From an uncultured Clostridia bacterium (GTDB taxonomy: Bacteria; Bacillota; Clostridia; Oscillospirales; Ruminococcaceae), in NCBI GenBank assembly GCA_947625375.1, contig CANQOC010000006.1, positions 35,303-99,302 of the forward strand: a stretch of 64,000 nt of DNA, in the 5' to 3' direction. Each line of letters begins with the position of its first letter. The first letter of the stretch is position 1. The notes beneath the pieces are model-generated. The model was given only the letters and a program-made list of their open reading frames with translations, ran no database searches and was not told where the DNA came from. A program made the translations under genes and the position numbers. Of the stretch, positions 1 to 8,152 are shown piece after piece.

Positions 1-40
1 TCAAGTTAGAATTTAGAAATTAGAGGATAGATGATAGAGT
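1..40. repeat. degenerate TTAGA-type purine run
   Basis: A short stretch made of overlapping words such as TTAGAA, TTAGAG and ATAGATGATAGAG. The same vocabulary recurs at about 1912-1936, 18397-18440, 27484-27556, 32240-32300, 47105-47150, 60075-60175 and 63557-63660. It does not code. It lies 40 bases upstream of the consensus promoter of the next gene. Confidence 0.7.
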
Positions 41-80
41 TTGACAGCGAGGGAATTACGCTCCTTACGGCAACAATCTC

Positions 81-108
81 TTGACAAATCTCCGATGTCG
101 TGTATAAT
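81..108 (+). promoter_or_regulatory. sigma-A promoter of the ACT-hom operon
   Basis: TTGACA at 81-86 and TATAAT at 103-108 with a 16-base spacer. Transcription would start near 115, about 45 bases before the ATG at 161. Confidence 0.85.
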
Positions 109-160
109 TGTTTGTGGGCGGAGTACAGTTGTTTGCGGCGAGCGCTCAAGGAGGATAATT

Positions 161-601
161 ATGGCCGATAAGGAATATGTTGTTGTCAGCTCGGACGTTC
201 TTCCCGAGGTTGTTCTTAAGGTTCTCGAGGCGAAAAGGCTTCTTGCACAGGGGATTTGCCGGACGTCGACCGAGGCGTGCAGCCGCGCGGGTGTCTCGCG
301 CAGCGCTTACTATAAATATAAGGACACGGCGTTTATCTATTCCGAAAAGCTGAACGAGCGAATCGTCACGTTCTGCATCGTTCTGATGGACCGCCCCGGA
401 CTTCTCGCCGAGGTGCTGAACGAATTTTACCGCCTCGACGCGAATATACTGACCATCAATCAGAATATCCCGATTGACTCGGCGGCGACGGTGATGATAA
501 CCGTCCGGTTCAACGATTCGGGAATCGAACCGACCACAATCACCAAAGCGGTCGCTAAAATCCCGGGCGTCGCGAGCGTAAGAATAATTTCGGGAAAATA
601 A
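161..601 (+). CDS. ACT-domain protein, UPF0735/PheB type
   Basis: A 146-residue protein. The open frame runs further upstream, but the ATG at 161 is chosen because AAGGAGG (148-154) sits six bases before it and the promoter ends at 108. Residues about 15-55 look like a small helix-turn-helix (TSTEACSRAGVSRSAYYKYK). Residues about 65-146 form an ACT fold with the hallmark DRPGLLAEVLNEF and a GVASVRIISGK end. ACT domains bind amino acids, so a role as an amino-acid-responsive regulator of the homoserine/threonine branch fits. The hom gene follows after 18 bases, so the two are surely one operon. Family assignment is firm; DNA binding and the ligand are inference. Confidence 0.88.
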   Translation: MADKEYVVVSSDVLPEVVLKVLEAKRLLAQGICRTSTEACSRAGVSRSAYYKYKDTAFIYSEKLNERIVTFCIVLMDRPGLLAEVLNEFYRLDANILTINQNIPIDSAATVMITVRFNDSGIEPTTITKAVAKIPGVASVRIISGK

Positions 602-619
602 ACGGAAAGAGGAAAGCAT

Positions 620-1864
620 ATGAAAGTATCAAAGATTGCGATTATCGGCTTCGGCATTGTCGGAAGCGGCACCGTCGAGCTGTTCTATAAAAATAAGGAG
701 CTTATCGAAAAGCGAAGCGGGCGGAAGATGGACATAAAGTGGATTCTCGACCTCCGCGACTTCCCCGGGAGTCCCTTCGCCGCAAAGTTCACGAAGAATT
801 TTGACGACATATATAACGACCCCGAGATTTCGGTCGCCGCCGAGATGATTGGCGGAAAGACCTTTGCCTATGACTACACCAAAAAGCTCCTCTCGCGCGG
901 CGTAAGCGTTGTCACGTCGAACAAAGAGCTCGTCGCGACGCACGGCGCCGAGCTGATTAAGCTCGCAAAGGACAACGGCTGCAACTATTTCTTCGAGGCG
1001 TCGGTCGGCGGGGGAATCCCGATTATCCGCCCGCTTCACCAGTGCCTCGCCGCAAACAGAATCGAGCGGATTGCCGGCATACTCAACGGCACCACAAACT
1101 ATATCCTCACAAAGATGATTTACGACCAGCTTTCGTTTGAACAGGCCCTCGCCGACGCACAGCGCCTCGGCTATGCCGAACAAGACCCTTCGGCCGACAT
1201 CGACGGCGCCGACGCCTGCCGAAAGCTTTGCATACTCGGCTCGCTCGCCTTCGGGAAACAGATTTATCCCGAATATGTCCACTGCTCGGGCATCCGTAAC
1301 ATCACCCTCGACGACGTCGAATACGTCGCCAACGCGGGATATGCCGTAAAGCTCATCGGCCTTATCGACAGGACCGACAAGGGGCTTGTCGCGACGGTCT
1401 GCCCGAGACTCGTCAGTGTGAACAACCCGCTCTCCGGCGTCAACGACGTCTATAACGCAATCATGATTCGCGGCGACAGCGTCGGGGACACCCTTTTCTA
1501 CGGAAGAGGCGCGGGCAAAGAGGCGACCGCCTCGGCCGTCGTCGGCGACATCATCGACGCCGTGAAGCACGAAAACGCCGACATCGCCTCCCTGACTTGG
1601 GAGGACAGCGAGGACCGCAGCTTTATCCTGCCCTATAAGTCGGCCGAGGTCCGGGTATATGTCCGCGTCCGTTCCGACGACGTCGACTCGCTCAAGGGCC
1701 TGATTACCCAGCTCTTCGGCTATGTCGACTTTATCCCGAGAAAGCACCGCACCGAGCGCGAGCTCGCGTTCATCACTCCCCAGATTGAAGAGTACCAAAT
1801 CGACAAAAAGCTCGCCCTCCTCTCCGAACACGCCGAGGTCATGAGAAAGATAAGACTGATGTGA
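620..1864 (+). CDS. hom: homoserine dehydrogenase
   Basis: 414 residues. It reduces aspartate-4-semialdehyde to homoserine with NAD(P)H, the branch step to threonine and methionine. The N-terminal Rossmann fold shows IIGFGIVGSGTVELF; the catalytic domain shows TSNKELVATHG, EASVGGGIPII and GILNGTTNYILTKM; a short C-terminal ACT-like region (about residues 345-414) completes the usual length. GAGGAAAG lies before the ATG. It is the second gene after the ACT-domain protein, followed at once by a strong terminator. thrC and thrB are not in the window. Confidence 0.96.
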   Translation: MKVSKIAIIGFGIVGSGTVELFYKNKELIEKRSGRKMDIKWILDLRDFPGSPFAAKFTKNFDDIYNDPEISVAAEMIGGKTFAYDYTKKLLSRGVSVVTSNKELVATHGAELIKLAKDNGCNYFFEASVGGGIPIIRPLHQCLAANRIERIAGILNGTTNYILTKMIYDQLSFEQALADAQRLGYAEQDPSADIDGADACRKLCILGSLAFGKQIYPEYVHCSGIRNITLDDVEYVANAGYAVKLIGLIDRTDKGLVATVCPRLVSVNNPLSGVNDVYNAIMIRGDSVGDTLFYGRGAGKEATASAVVGDIIDAVKHENADIASLTWEDSEDRSFILPYKSAEVRVYVRVRSDDVDSLKGLITQLFGYVDFIPRKHRTERELAFITPQIEEYQIDKKLALLSEHAEVMRKIRLM

Positions 1865-1873
1865 TACAACAAC

Positions 1874-1904
1874 GCCGCGCTCAAAACACAGCGCGGCTTT
1901 TTCT
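1874..1904 (+). terminator. intrinsic terminator after hom
   Basis: GCCGCGCT (1874-1881) pairs with AGCGCGGC (1890-1897) and is followed by TTTTTCT. Confidence 0.92.
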
Positions 1905-1936
1905 ATCCTCTGATTTCTAATATCTGACTTCTATAC

Positions 1937-1965
1937 TTGACATTTCCCCTCCGATTTAGTAAAAT
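1937..1965 (+). promoter_or_regulatory. promoter of the riboswitch-CaCA unit
   Basis: TTGACA (1937-1942), 17-base spacer, TAAAAT (1960-1965). The -35 box directly follows a degenerate TCTGA/TTCTAA run (about 1912-1936). Confidence 0.8.
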
Positions 1966-1972
1966 ATACACG

Positions 1973-2090
1973 ATAGGGGAGTAGTTGGCGCGTTTGCGTT
2001 ACCTTGCCAACAATCGCGGCGCCGAAGGCGTCTGGCTCGGTTATAAACAATGAGACTTATCCGTCGGGAGCCGTGGATAAGTCTGTTTTT
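1973..2090 (+). promoter_or_regulatory. yybP-ykoY (manganese) riboswitch with terminator
   Basis: The transcript opens with GGGGAGTAG at 1976-1984, the hallmark of yybP-ykoY aptamers. A TTGGC/GCCAA helix (1985-1989 with 2006-2010), a CAACA-type segment and the GGCGCCGAAGGCG arm follow. It ends in a terminator-like expression platform: AGACTTATCC (2053-2062) pairs with GGATAAGTCT (2075-2084) and runs into TTTTT. In known members Mn2+ binding turns the downstream gene on by preventing the terminator. The gene behind it is a CaCA exchanger, a typical client of this class. Class assignment rests on the motif and the context, not on a covariance model. Confidence 0.78.
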
Positions 2091-2131
2091 ATGCGCGCTT
2101 CCGGAAAAATCAGGAAAAAGAGGTATACAAA

Positions 2132-3079
2132 ATGTCAATTTGGATCGATTTATTACTATTTGCAATAGGAATTGTCCTTATTGTAAAGGGCGGAGACTTC
2201 TTTGTCGACTCGGCGTCATATATCGCCGAGATTTCGGGCATACCGAAATTCATCGTCGGGGCGACGATTGTCTCTCTCGCGACGACGATGCCCGAGATGA
2301 TTGTCTCAGTCATGGCGGCGGCGCAGGGCAAGTATTCGATGGCGGTCGGAAACGCCGTCGGCTCGGTCACTGCTAACACCGGCATAATTCTCTCGGTCGG
2401 AATCATCTTCATGACGATTGCCGTCTCGCGGAAAAAGTATCTCACCAAGGGACTTTTGCTGATTGCGGCGGTGACGGCGGTCTGGCTCGGCTGCCTTTCG
2501 GGAAAGCTCTCAATTATCGCGAGCATAATCCTCCTCGCGATTTTCGCGGCATTCGTCGTCGAAAACGTCAGGTCGGCAAGGAGCGACATGAGCGAGGGGA
2601 GCGAGGAGCGCCCGAAGCTGGTGAAAAAAGAGCTTGCGATAAAGCTTGTGCTGTTCGTTGTCGGCGCGGTGATGCTCGTCATCGGCTCCGACCTCCTCGT
2701 CGACCACGGCTCGAATATCGCGACGTTCCTTCACGTCCCCGAGGGGATAATCGCCGTGACGATGGTCGCAATCGGAACGTCTCTGCCCGAGCTCGTCACG
2801 ACCGTGACCGCGATTATAAAGAAGCAGTCGAGCCTTTCTGCGGGAAACATCATCGGCGCGAATATCATCGACCTGACGCTGATTCTCCCGATAAGCTCGC
2901 TTGTCTCCCGCGGACAGCTGACGATTGACTCACAGGGCCTGACCTACGACATGCCCGCCTGCCTCATCTTAACGCTTATAGCGATGGTCCCGACGCTCAT
3001 CACCGAGAAGTTCCAAAAGTGGCAGGGCGCGCTGATGCTCGCCGCCTACGCCGTCTACCTCTGGCTGATTATGAGGTAA
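2132..3079 (+). CDS. CaCA family cation exchanger (Na+/Ca2+ antiporter-like)
   Basis: 315 residues, about ten membrane segments in two inverted halves. Each half carries an alpha-repeat: GATIVSLATTMPEMIVSV with VGNAVGSVTANTG in the first, VAIGTSLPELVTTV with AGNIIGANIIDLT in the second; both acidic residues of the ion site are present. A charged loop near residues 145-170 links the halves. It should export a divalent cation in exchange for Na+ or H+. The manganese-type riboswitch upstream argues that Mn2+ is a physiological substrate, which is inference; the family alone would suggest Ca2+. AAAGAGG precedes the ATG. Confidence 0.9.
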   Translation: MSIWIDLLLFAIGIVLIVKGGDFFVDSASYIAEISGIPKFIVGATIVSLATTMPEMIVSVMAAAQGKYSMAVGNAVGSVTANTGIILSVGIIFMTIAVSRKKYLTKGLLLIAAVTAVWLGCLSGKLSIIASIILLAIFAAFVVENVRSARSDMSEGSEERPKLVKKELAIKLVLFVVGAVMLVIGSDLLVDHGSNIATFLHVPEGIIAVTMVAIGTSLPELVTTVTAIIKKQSSLSAGNIIGANIIDLTLILPISSLVSRGQLTIDSQGLTYDMPACLILTLIAMVPTLITEKFQKWQGALMLAAYAVYLWLIMR

Positions 3080-3093
3080 TGACAATAAAGGAA

Positions 3094-3121
3094 AAGAGAG
3101 GGGTTTGCCCCTCTCTTTTTT
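3094..3121. terminator. terminator between convergent CaCA gene and aspS
   Basis: AAGAGAGGGG (3094-3103) pairs with CCCCTCTCTT (3108-3117), with a T run on the plus strand and A residues on the other side. It can serve both converging genes. Confidence 0.9.
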
Positions 3122-3124
3122 ATT

Positions 3125-4900
3125 TTACTGCTGATTGTCCCTGATTTTTATCCCCAGCTCCTCCAGCTGTTTCTCGTCCACCGGCGACGGACAGCCGCTC
3201 ATCAGCTCGCTCGCGTTTTGAACCTTCGGGAACGCGACGACGTCTCTTAAGTTGTCCGCGTCGCAGAGTATCATCGACAGCCTGTCGAGACCGAGTCCGA
3301 GTCCCCCGTGCGGCGGTGCGCCGTATTTATATGCGTCGACAAGGAACCCGAACTTCGCCTCGATTTCCTCGTCGGTGAGACCGAGCGCCTCGAACATTCT
3401 GTTCTGAAGCTCGGGGTCGGTGATTCTCATCGACCCGGAACAAAGCTCCGTGCCGTTTAATACAAGGTCAAAGGCCGTCGCGCGGACGTTTTCGGGGTCG
3501 CTGTCCAAAAGCGGTATGCACTCCTCAAGCGGCATCGTGAACGGGTGATGCGCCGCCTCCCACTGATTCGTGTCCTCGTTGAACTCGAAGAACGGCATCT
3601 CGACAATCCAGACAAAGTTGAACCTGTTTTCCGGGATAATCCCGAGCCGCTTCGCGACCATGTTCCTCAGCGCCCCGAGAACCGTACATACCGTCTTCTT
3701 CCTGTCCGCCGCGATAAGGACGACGTCCCCCTTTTCCGCTCCGAGCCGCGAAAGAAGCTCATCAAGCTGACCTTCCGCGAGGAATTTTGCGAACGAGCAG
3801 TTCGGGACGTCCTCCGACCAGCGGATATAAGACAGCCCCTTCGCGCCGATTCCCTTCGCGTGCTCAACAAGCTTGTCGATTTCCTTGCGCGAATAAACCT
3901 GTGCGGCGTTTTTGGCGACAATCGCCCTGACCGTTCCTCCGGCCTCGATTGCGCCGGTAAAGACCGAAAATCCGGTGTTCCTCGCGAAGTCCGAAATGTC
4001 GGTAATCTCCATTCCGAAGCGGGTGTCCGGCTTGTCCGAGCCGTAGCGGTTCATTGCCTCGGCAAATGTAAGCCTCGGAAGCGGGGTCTCAATGTCAATC
4101 CCCTTTATCTCCTTGAAGAGCCTCTTGACCCAGCCTTCGGCCATGCTTCTGATGTCCTCCTCGTCGACGAAGGACATTTCGAGGTCGATTTGCGTGAACT
4201 CCGGCTGACGGTCGGCGCGAAGGTCCTCGTCCCTGAAACAGCGCGCAAGCTGGATATAGCGGTCGAAGCCGGCGACCATGAGGAGCTGCTTATAAATCTG
4301 CGGCGACTGCGGGAGAGCATAGAACTTTCCGTTGTGGATTCTCGACGGCACAAGATAGTCCCTCGCGCCCTCGGGCGTCGATTTCATCATCATCGGCGTC
4401 TCGATTTCGATAAACCCGTTTTCATAGAAATAGCGCCGGGTGACGTCGGCGATTCTGTGCCGGGTGATGATGTTTTCGGTGAGCTTTTTTGTGCGGAGGT
4501 CGAGATAGCGGTATTTAAGCTTAAGCTCGTCGTTGACCTTGTCCGAATTGGTGATTTCAAAGGGCGTCGTCTGCGCTTTCGAGAGGATTTTAAGCTCGCT
4601 GACTCTGATTTCAACCGTACCCGTGCGGATTTCGCGGTTGATGCTCTCGCGCGGCGCAATGTCTCCCCTCGCCATAAGGACGTATTCGTTCCTGACCGTT
4701 GACGCCTTTTCAAAGATTTCGGGGTCGGTCGAGTCGCCGAACGCAAGCTGAACTATCCCGGTGCGGTCTCTCAGGTCGATAAAAATCAGATTTCCGAGAT
4801 TTCTGACCTTCTGTACAAATCCGCATACCGTAACCTCGCACGGTTCAAGCGGCACCTCGCCGCAATAGTGTGTCCTTCTCAGTTTTCCCATAGTGTCCAT
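3125..4900 (-). CDS. aspS: aspartyl-tRNA synthetase
   Basis: 591 residues, the normal bacterial length. It charges tRNA-Asp with aspartate. Order: N-terminal OB-fold anticodon domain (VCGFVQKVRNLGNLIFIDLRD), class II core with motif 2 (FRDEDLRADRQPEFTQIDLE), an inserted GAD domain (about 290-410), and motif 3 (GLGLGLDRLSMIL). GGAG lies 11 bases upstream of the chosen ATG; a second ATG three codons later is possible. It is the second gene of a hisS-aspS operon (37-base gap) that is probably controlled by the T-box at 7387-7612. Confidence 0.97.
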   Translation of the reverse strand: MDTMGKLRRTHYCGEVPLEPCEVTVCGFVQKVRNLGNLIFIDLRDRTGIVQLAFGDSTDPEIFEKASTVRNEYVLMARGDIAPRESINREIRTGTVEIRVSELKILSKAQTTPFEITNSDKVNDELKLKYRYLDLRTKKLTENIITRHRIADVTRRYFYENGFIEIETPMMMKSTPEGARDYLVPSRIHNGKFYALPQSPQIYKQLLMVAGFDRYIQLARCFRDEDLRADRQPEFTQIDLEMSFVDEEDIRSMAEGWVKRLFKEIKGIDIETPLPRLTFAEAMNRYGSDKPDTRFGMEITDISDFARNTGFSVFTGAIEAGGTVRAIVAKNAAQVYSRKEIDKLVEHAKGIGAKGLSYIRWSEDVPNCSFAKFLAEGQLDELLSRLGAEKGDVVLIAADRKKTVCTVLGALRNMVAKRLGIIPENRFNFVWIVEMPFFEFNEDTNQWEAAHHPFTMPLEECIPLLDSDPENVRATAFDLVLNGTELCSGSMRITDPELQNRMFEALGLTDEEIEAKFGFLVDAYKYGAPPHGGLGLGLDRLSMILCDADNLRDVVAFPKVQNASELMSGCPSPVDEKQLEELGIKIRDNQQ

Positions 4901-4937
4901 AACATCATGTGCTCCTTATTTATTGATATATGCCGTT

Positions 4938-6284
4938 TTAAAGGCTTGTGTCCTTTTCAATCTCGTCCGCGACCGCTCCCGCGATTTCGTCGCCGAGTCC
5001 GTTTTCAAAGACCTCGTTAATCAGCTCCGACGAAAACGCGTTCATGAACTCCGAAAGCTTAACCGGAGTCTCCTCGCCCGAGCGCATGTTTTTCAGCTTC
5101 GCTTCGCCGGTTTCAAGCTCGTTGTCCCCGATGACGACGACGAATTTCGCCCCGATTTTGTCGGCATAACGCATCTGCGGTTTAAGTCCGCGGCCGACAA
5201 GGTCGGTCTCGGCGGCATATCCCGCCTGTCGGACTGCGTCGGCAAGAAGCGCGGCCTTGCGGCGCGCGGCGTCCCCCATCGGCGCGATATAAAGGTCGGG
5301 CGTCTTTTCGGGTTCAAAGGCGCAGCCGCAGCTCTCCATCGTCATGATAAGCCTTTCGAGACCCATTCCGAATCCGAGGGCGGGGACCGGCTGACCGCCG
5401 AGCTCCTGTACAAGTCCGTCATATCTTCCGCCGCCGCAGACGGTGCCCTGTGCGCCGATGTCCTGCGATATGAACTCAAAGACCGTCCTTGTGTAATAGT
5501 CGAGCCCGCGGACTATCCTCGAATCGACCTCATATTTGATTCCGTAGTCGTCGAGGATGCTCTTAAGCTCCTCAAAGTGCTCCCGGCAGCCGTCACAGAG
5601 GTAGTCGAGGATTACCGGCGCGCCCGAAGCGATTTCGCGGCATATCGGCGACTTGCAGTCCAAAAGCCTCATCGGGTTCTTTTCGAGCCTCTCGCGGCAG
5701 GTCTCGCACAGCTCCTCGCGGTGCGGCGCAAAGTATTCCCGAAGCGCCTCACGGTATTTCGCCCGACATTCGGGACAGCCGATTGAGTTGAGGTGAAGCG
5801 CGACGTTTTCGAGACCGCAGCCGTCCAGAATCGCCGCCGCAAGGAGGATTATCTCGGCGTCGGCATAAGGCGACTGTGTCCCGAACATCTCGACGCCGAA
5901 CTGGTGGAACTCGCGGAGGCGCCCCGCCTGCGGCTTTTCGTGCCGGTACGCGGGAATGATATAGTAGACCTTCTGCGGGAACCCCTCGTTCATCATGCCG
6001 TTTTCGAGCATCGCGCGGACGACCCCGGCGGTGCCCTCGGGTCTGAGGGTAAAGGTGGCGTCGCCCTTCGAGCTGACGGTGTACATCTCCTTTGTGACGA
6101 CATCGGAGGTGTCGCCGACCGAGCGGACATAGAGCGCGGTGTCCTCGAAGACCGGCGTTCTGATTTCGCGGAACCCGAACTGTTCCGCCGTGTCGGAGAC
6201 GGTCGCCTCGACCGTGCGCCACTTCATGATGTCGGCAGGAAGAACGTCCTGCGTGCCCTTCGGGCGTTTAACTTGTAATGACAT
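4938..6284 (-). CDS. hisS: histidyl-tRNA synthetase
   Basis: 448 residues. It charges tRNA-His. The start at 6284 is chosen over an upstream in-frame start because AAAGGA lies just before it and the protein then opens with MSLQVKRPKGTQDVLPADIM, the conserved family start. Histidine motifs RGLDYYTRTVFEF and GGGRYDGLVQELGG and class II motif 3 (GFGMGLERL) are present, followed by the C-terminal anticodon domain. Upstream lies about 1.1 kb of repeats and then a T-box on the same strand, with no other gene between. Confidence 0.97.
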   Translation of the reverse strand: MSLQVKRPKGTQDVLPADIMKWRTVEATVSDTAEQFGFREIRTPVFEDTALYVRSVGDTSDVVTKEMYTVSSKGDATFTLRPEGTAGVVRAMLENGMMNEGFPQKVYYIIPAYRHEKPQAGRLREFHQFGVEMFGTQSPYADAEIILLAAAILDGCGLENVALHLNSIGCPECRAKYREALREYFAPHREELCETCRERLEKNPMRLLDCKSPICREIASGAPVILDYLCDGCREHFEELKSILDDYGIKYEVDSRIVRGLDYYTRTVFEFISQDIGAQGTVCGGGRYDGLVQELGGQPVPALGFGMGLERLIMTMESCGCAFEPEKTPDLYIAPMGDAARRKAALLADAVRQAGYAAETDLVGRGLKPQMRYADKIGAKFVVVIGDNELETGEAKLKNMRSGEETPVKLSEFMNAFSSELINEVFENGLGDEIAGAVADEIEKDTSL

Positions 6285-6497
6285 ATAATCTTTCCTTTCA
6301 TACGGAATTGCGGTTTTACGATGAATTATCAAGAGCTTTCGGGCGAGACTTTCAAGTGCGGCAGACGTTCCCCGCCGTCAGGCGGCAATCTAAGCTTCGG
6401 TGATGCGGTCCCCTCCCCTCCGGGGAGGGGTTGGGGAGGGGCGCTAAAATAGCATGAGCGAAGCGAATACCTTATTTCCCGCCGCGCCTCCCGCCCC

Positions 6498-6607
6498 GGG
6501 CGCAGCCTGTGACCGACCTTCGGTCGGTCGGACGCATCAGTCTGAAAAACTCCGGCCGGAGTTTTCCCGCCGATGCGTCTGCGCGCTTTGCGCGCAAGGC
6601 TGCGCCC
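6498..6607 (-). repeat. cloverleaf repeat copy 1
   Basis: Outer stem GGGCGCAGCC with GGCTGCGCCC. Arm 1: ACCGACC (6512-6518) with GGTCGGT (6522-6528). Central arm: GACGCATC (6531-6538) with GATGCGTC (6572-6579), capped by AAAACTCCGG/CCGGAGTTTT. Arm 3: GCGCGC/GCGCGC. Reverse orientation relative to copies 3, 4, 5, 7 and 8. Confidence 0.88.
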
Positions 6608-6737
6608 TCCCCGCCGATAGGCGGCGTACCCAGCCTTGTCCCGCACGCCCCTTCCCATGTGGGAAGGGGACGGGGGATAGGAGTCTACAAATAGCATGAG
6701 CGAAGCGAATTCCTTATTTCCCGCCGCGTCTCTGCCC

Positions 6738-6848
6738 CGGACGCAGCCTGTGACCGACCTTCGGTCGGTCGGACGCATCAGCCTGAAAAACTCCGGCCGG
6801 AGTTTTCCCGCCGATGCGTCTGCGCGCTTTGCGCGCAAGGCTGCGCCC
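6738..6848 (-). repeat. cloverleaf repeat copy 2
   Basis: Near-identical to copy 1 (one change in the outer stem, GGACGCAGCC, and one in the central arm), 240 bases downstream in the same orientation. This is a recent tandem duplication of a larger unit that also contains the flanking palindromes. Confidence 0.88.
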
Positions 6849-7386
6849 TCCCCGCCGTCAGGCGGCTCCGCGAGTTTTAGCCCCGCACGCCCCTTCCCAT
6901 GTGGGAAGGGGACGGGAGATAGGAGTCTAAAAATAGCATTCGCGTAGCGAATACCTTTTATCAAGGTGAGGCATGCGCTTTGCTATATTATATTTGCACA
7001 AGTCTCCTCCACACTCCCTCCCCGCCGATAGGCGGTACTCCAAGCTTTAGCCCCGCACGCCCCTTCCCATGTGGGAAGGGGACGGGGGATAGGAGTCTAA
7101 AGATAGCATTCGCGCAGCGAATTCCTTTTATCAAGGCAGTGCGTCGCGCTAATGTTTTATTATACCTGCGAAAGTGTCCTCCTTGCCAAGTACCACTCCC
7201 CTCGAGGGGAGTGGTCGCGCCGTTCACGAACGTGAACGGCCGGGTGTGGGGTGGAACCCCCTCTCTCTCCCTGAGGGAGAGGGGGACTGGGGGTGTGGAA
7301 GAGAAATAGCAAAAACATCAAAATGCTGCGTTCCGCTGTCCTCCGTATTTCATCACATCCCTTTAACCAACCCAAATTCTGCCACA

Positions 7387-7612
7387 TATCAAAACGCGGC
7401 CGTCCTCCCGACAAGGGACGACGGCCGTCGCGGTACCACCCTTTTTACCGGATAAATCCGGTCACTTTCGTGCCTTAACGCGGCATACGTCTGTGCTTGG
7501 ACACACAGAAGCTCGCGGGTGTCCTTTGCTGCCGGCATCACAGAGCGCTTTCACCTCCCGCGCTCTCTCTTTAATGCTCTGCCGCGCTACTCTCCCGTTC
7601 TGCGCTTTTTAG
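7387..7612 (-). promoter_or_regulatory. T-box leader, Asp/His type, for hisS-aspS
   Basis: Read on the minus strand: Stem I with AGTA and AGAGAG motifs, then the conserved AAGGGTGGTACCGCG (complement of about 7428-7442). The terminator pairs 7415-7427 with 7397-7409 and is followed by TTTT. The antiterminator would use the GGTGG segment. The specifier region reads GGACACC: GAC (complement of 7521-7523, followed by a purine as is usual) and CAC (7519-7521) overlap by one base. GAC would sense tRNA-Asp and CAC tRNA-His. Both fit the hisS-aspS operon, the next genes downstream. No promoter is obvious between this leader and mgsA, so mgsA read-through is possible. Confidence 0.87.
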
Positions 7613-7617
7613 TTGTG

Positions 7618-8013
7618 TTATCTCATCAGCTCGCGCCAGTCGAGGTCGCCCCTTTCAAGCGCCATGATGAGTGCTTCCGCGGTTGCGATATTGGTCGCCG
7701 CGGGGATATTGTGTACATCACAAAGTCTGAGCAAATCGTGCTCGTTCGGTTCGTTGGGTTTTCGGTTTAGGGGGTCGCGGAAGAAAATGAGCAAGTCAAT
7801 CTCGTTGCAGGAAATCTTTGCGCCTATCTGCTGACAGCCGCCCTGTGAGCCTATAAGATATTGCTGAATACTGAGACCGGTCGCCTCGGACACCTGTTTT
7901 CCGGTGGTGCCGGTGGCGCAGAGGGAATGCTTACTCAAAATTCCGCTGTAAGCGATGCAGAACTGAATCATCAGCTCTTTTTTGGAGTCATGTGCAATAA
8001 GGGCTATGTGCAT
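7618..8013 (-). CDS. mgsA: methylglyoxal synthase
   Basis: 131 residues. It converts dihydroxyacetone phosphate to methylglyoxal plus phosphate, an overflow bypass of glycolysis. Conserved pieces are MHIALIAHDSKKELM at the start, ATGTTGKQV for phosphate binding, IGSQGGCQQIGAKI, LLIFFRDPL with the catalytic Asp, and IPAATNIATAEALI. The start at 8013 has AAAGGAGG seven bases upstream and gives the usual family length; the 27 codons upstream are not conserved. The promoter is at 8066-8094. Confidence 0.96.
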   Translation of the reverse strand: MHIALIAHDSKKELMIQFCIAYSGILSKHSLCATGTTGKQVSEATGLSIQQYLIGSQGGCQQIGAKISCNEIDLLIFFRDPLNRKPNEPNEHDLLRLCDVHNIPAATNIATAEALIMALERGDLDWRELMR

Positions 8014-8065
8014 GACGCCCCTCCTTTGTCTTTCGTTATATAGCTTCTGAGGATTGTGCAGTTTT

Positions 8066-8094
8066 ATAATAACACAAATCTTCGGATTTGTCAA
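8066..8094 (-). promoter_or_regulatory. promoter of mgsA
   Basis: On the minus strand TTGACA (complement of 8089-8094), 17-base spacer, TATTAT (complement of 8066-8071). Confidence 0.78.
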
Positions 8095-8152
8095 AGAGTT
8101 TTAAGCCTGTTTTTTAAAAATCATGAAATTTTTACAAAAACTCCACAAAACT

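Larger units (their letters stand above)
6333..7386. repeat. intergenic repeat mosaic between T-box and hisS
   Basis: About 1 kb without a gene. It contains two cloverleaf copies (6498-6607, 6738-6848), four ATTCGC/GCGAAT units (6445-6474, 6691-6714, 6931-6960, 7101-7130), several GGCGG hairpins of the form CCGCCGTCAGGCGG (about 6368, 6610, 6855, 7022), three CCCCTTCCCATGTGGGAAGG palindromes each followed by a GGAGTCTA run, and the 53 bp segment 7171-7223 that recurs exactly at 60016-60068. Short open frames here are built from the repeats and do not resemble proteins. Confidence 0.85.

Noticed and set aside
41..160. Longer N-terminus of the ACT-domain protein
   Set aside because: The extension crosses the promoter and the ribosome site that serve the ATG at 161.
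3545..4702. Long open frame antisense to aspS
   Set aside because: It mirrors the codon bias of aspS and has no ribosome site or recognisable protein. Similar antisense frames over uvrC (15292-16680), PBP2 (8600-9946) and the PucR-type gene (37892-38959) were rejected for the same reason.
6333..7386. Proteins encoded by the repeat mosaic
   Set aside because: All open frames are made of hairpin sequences, occur in several frames and repeat between sites.
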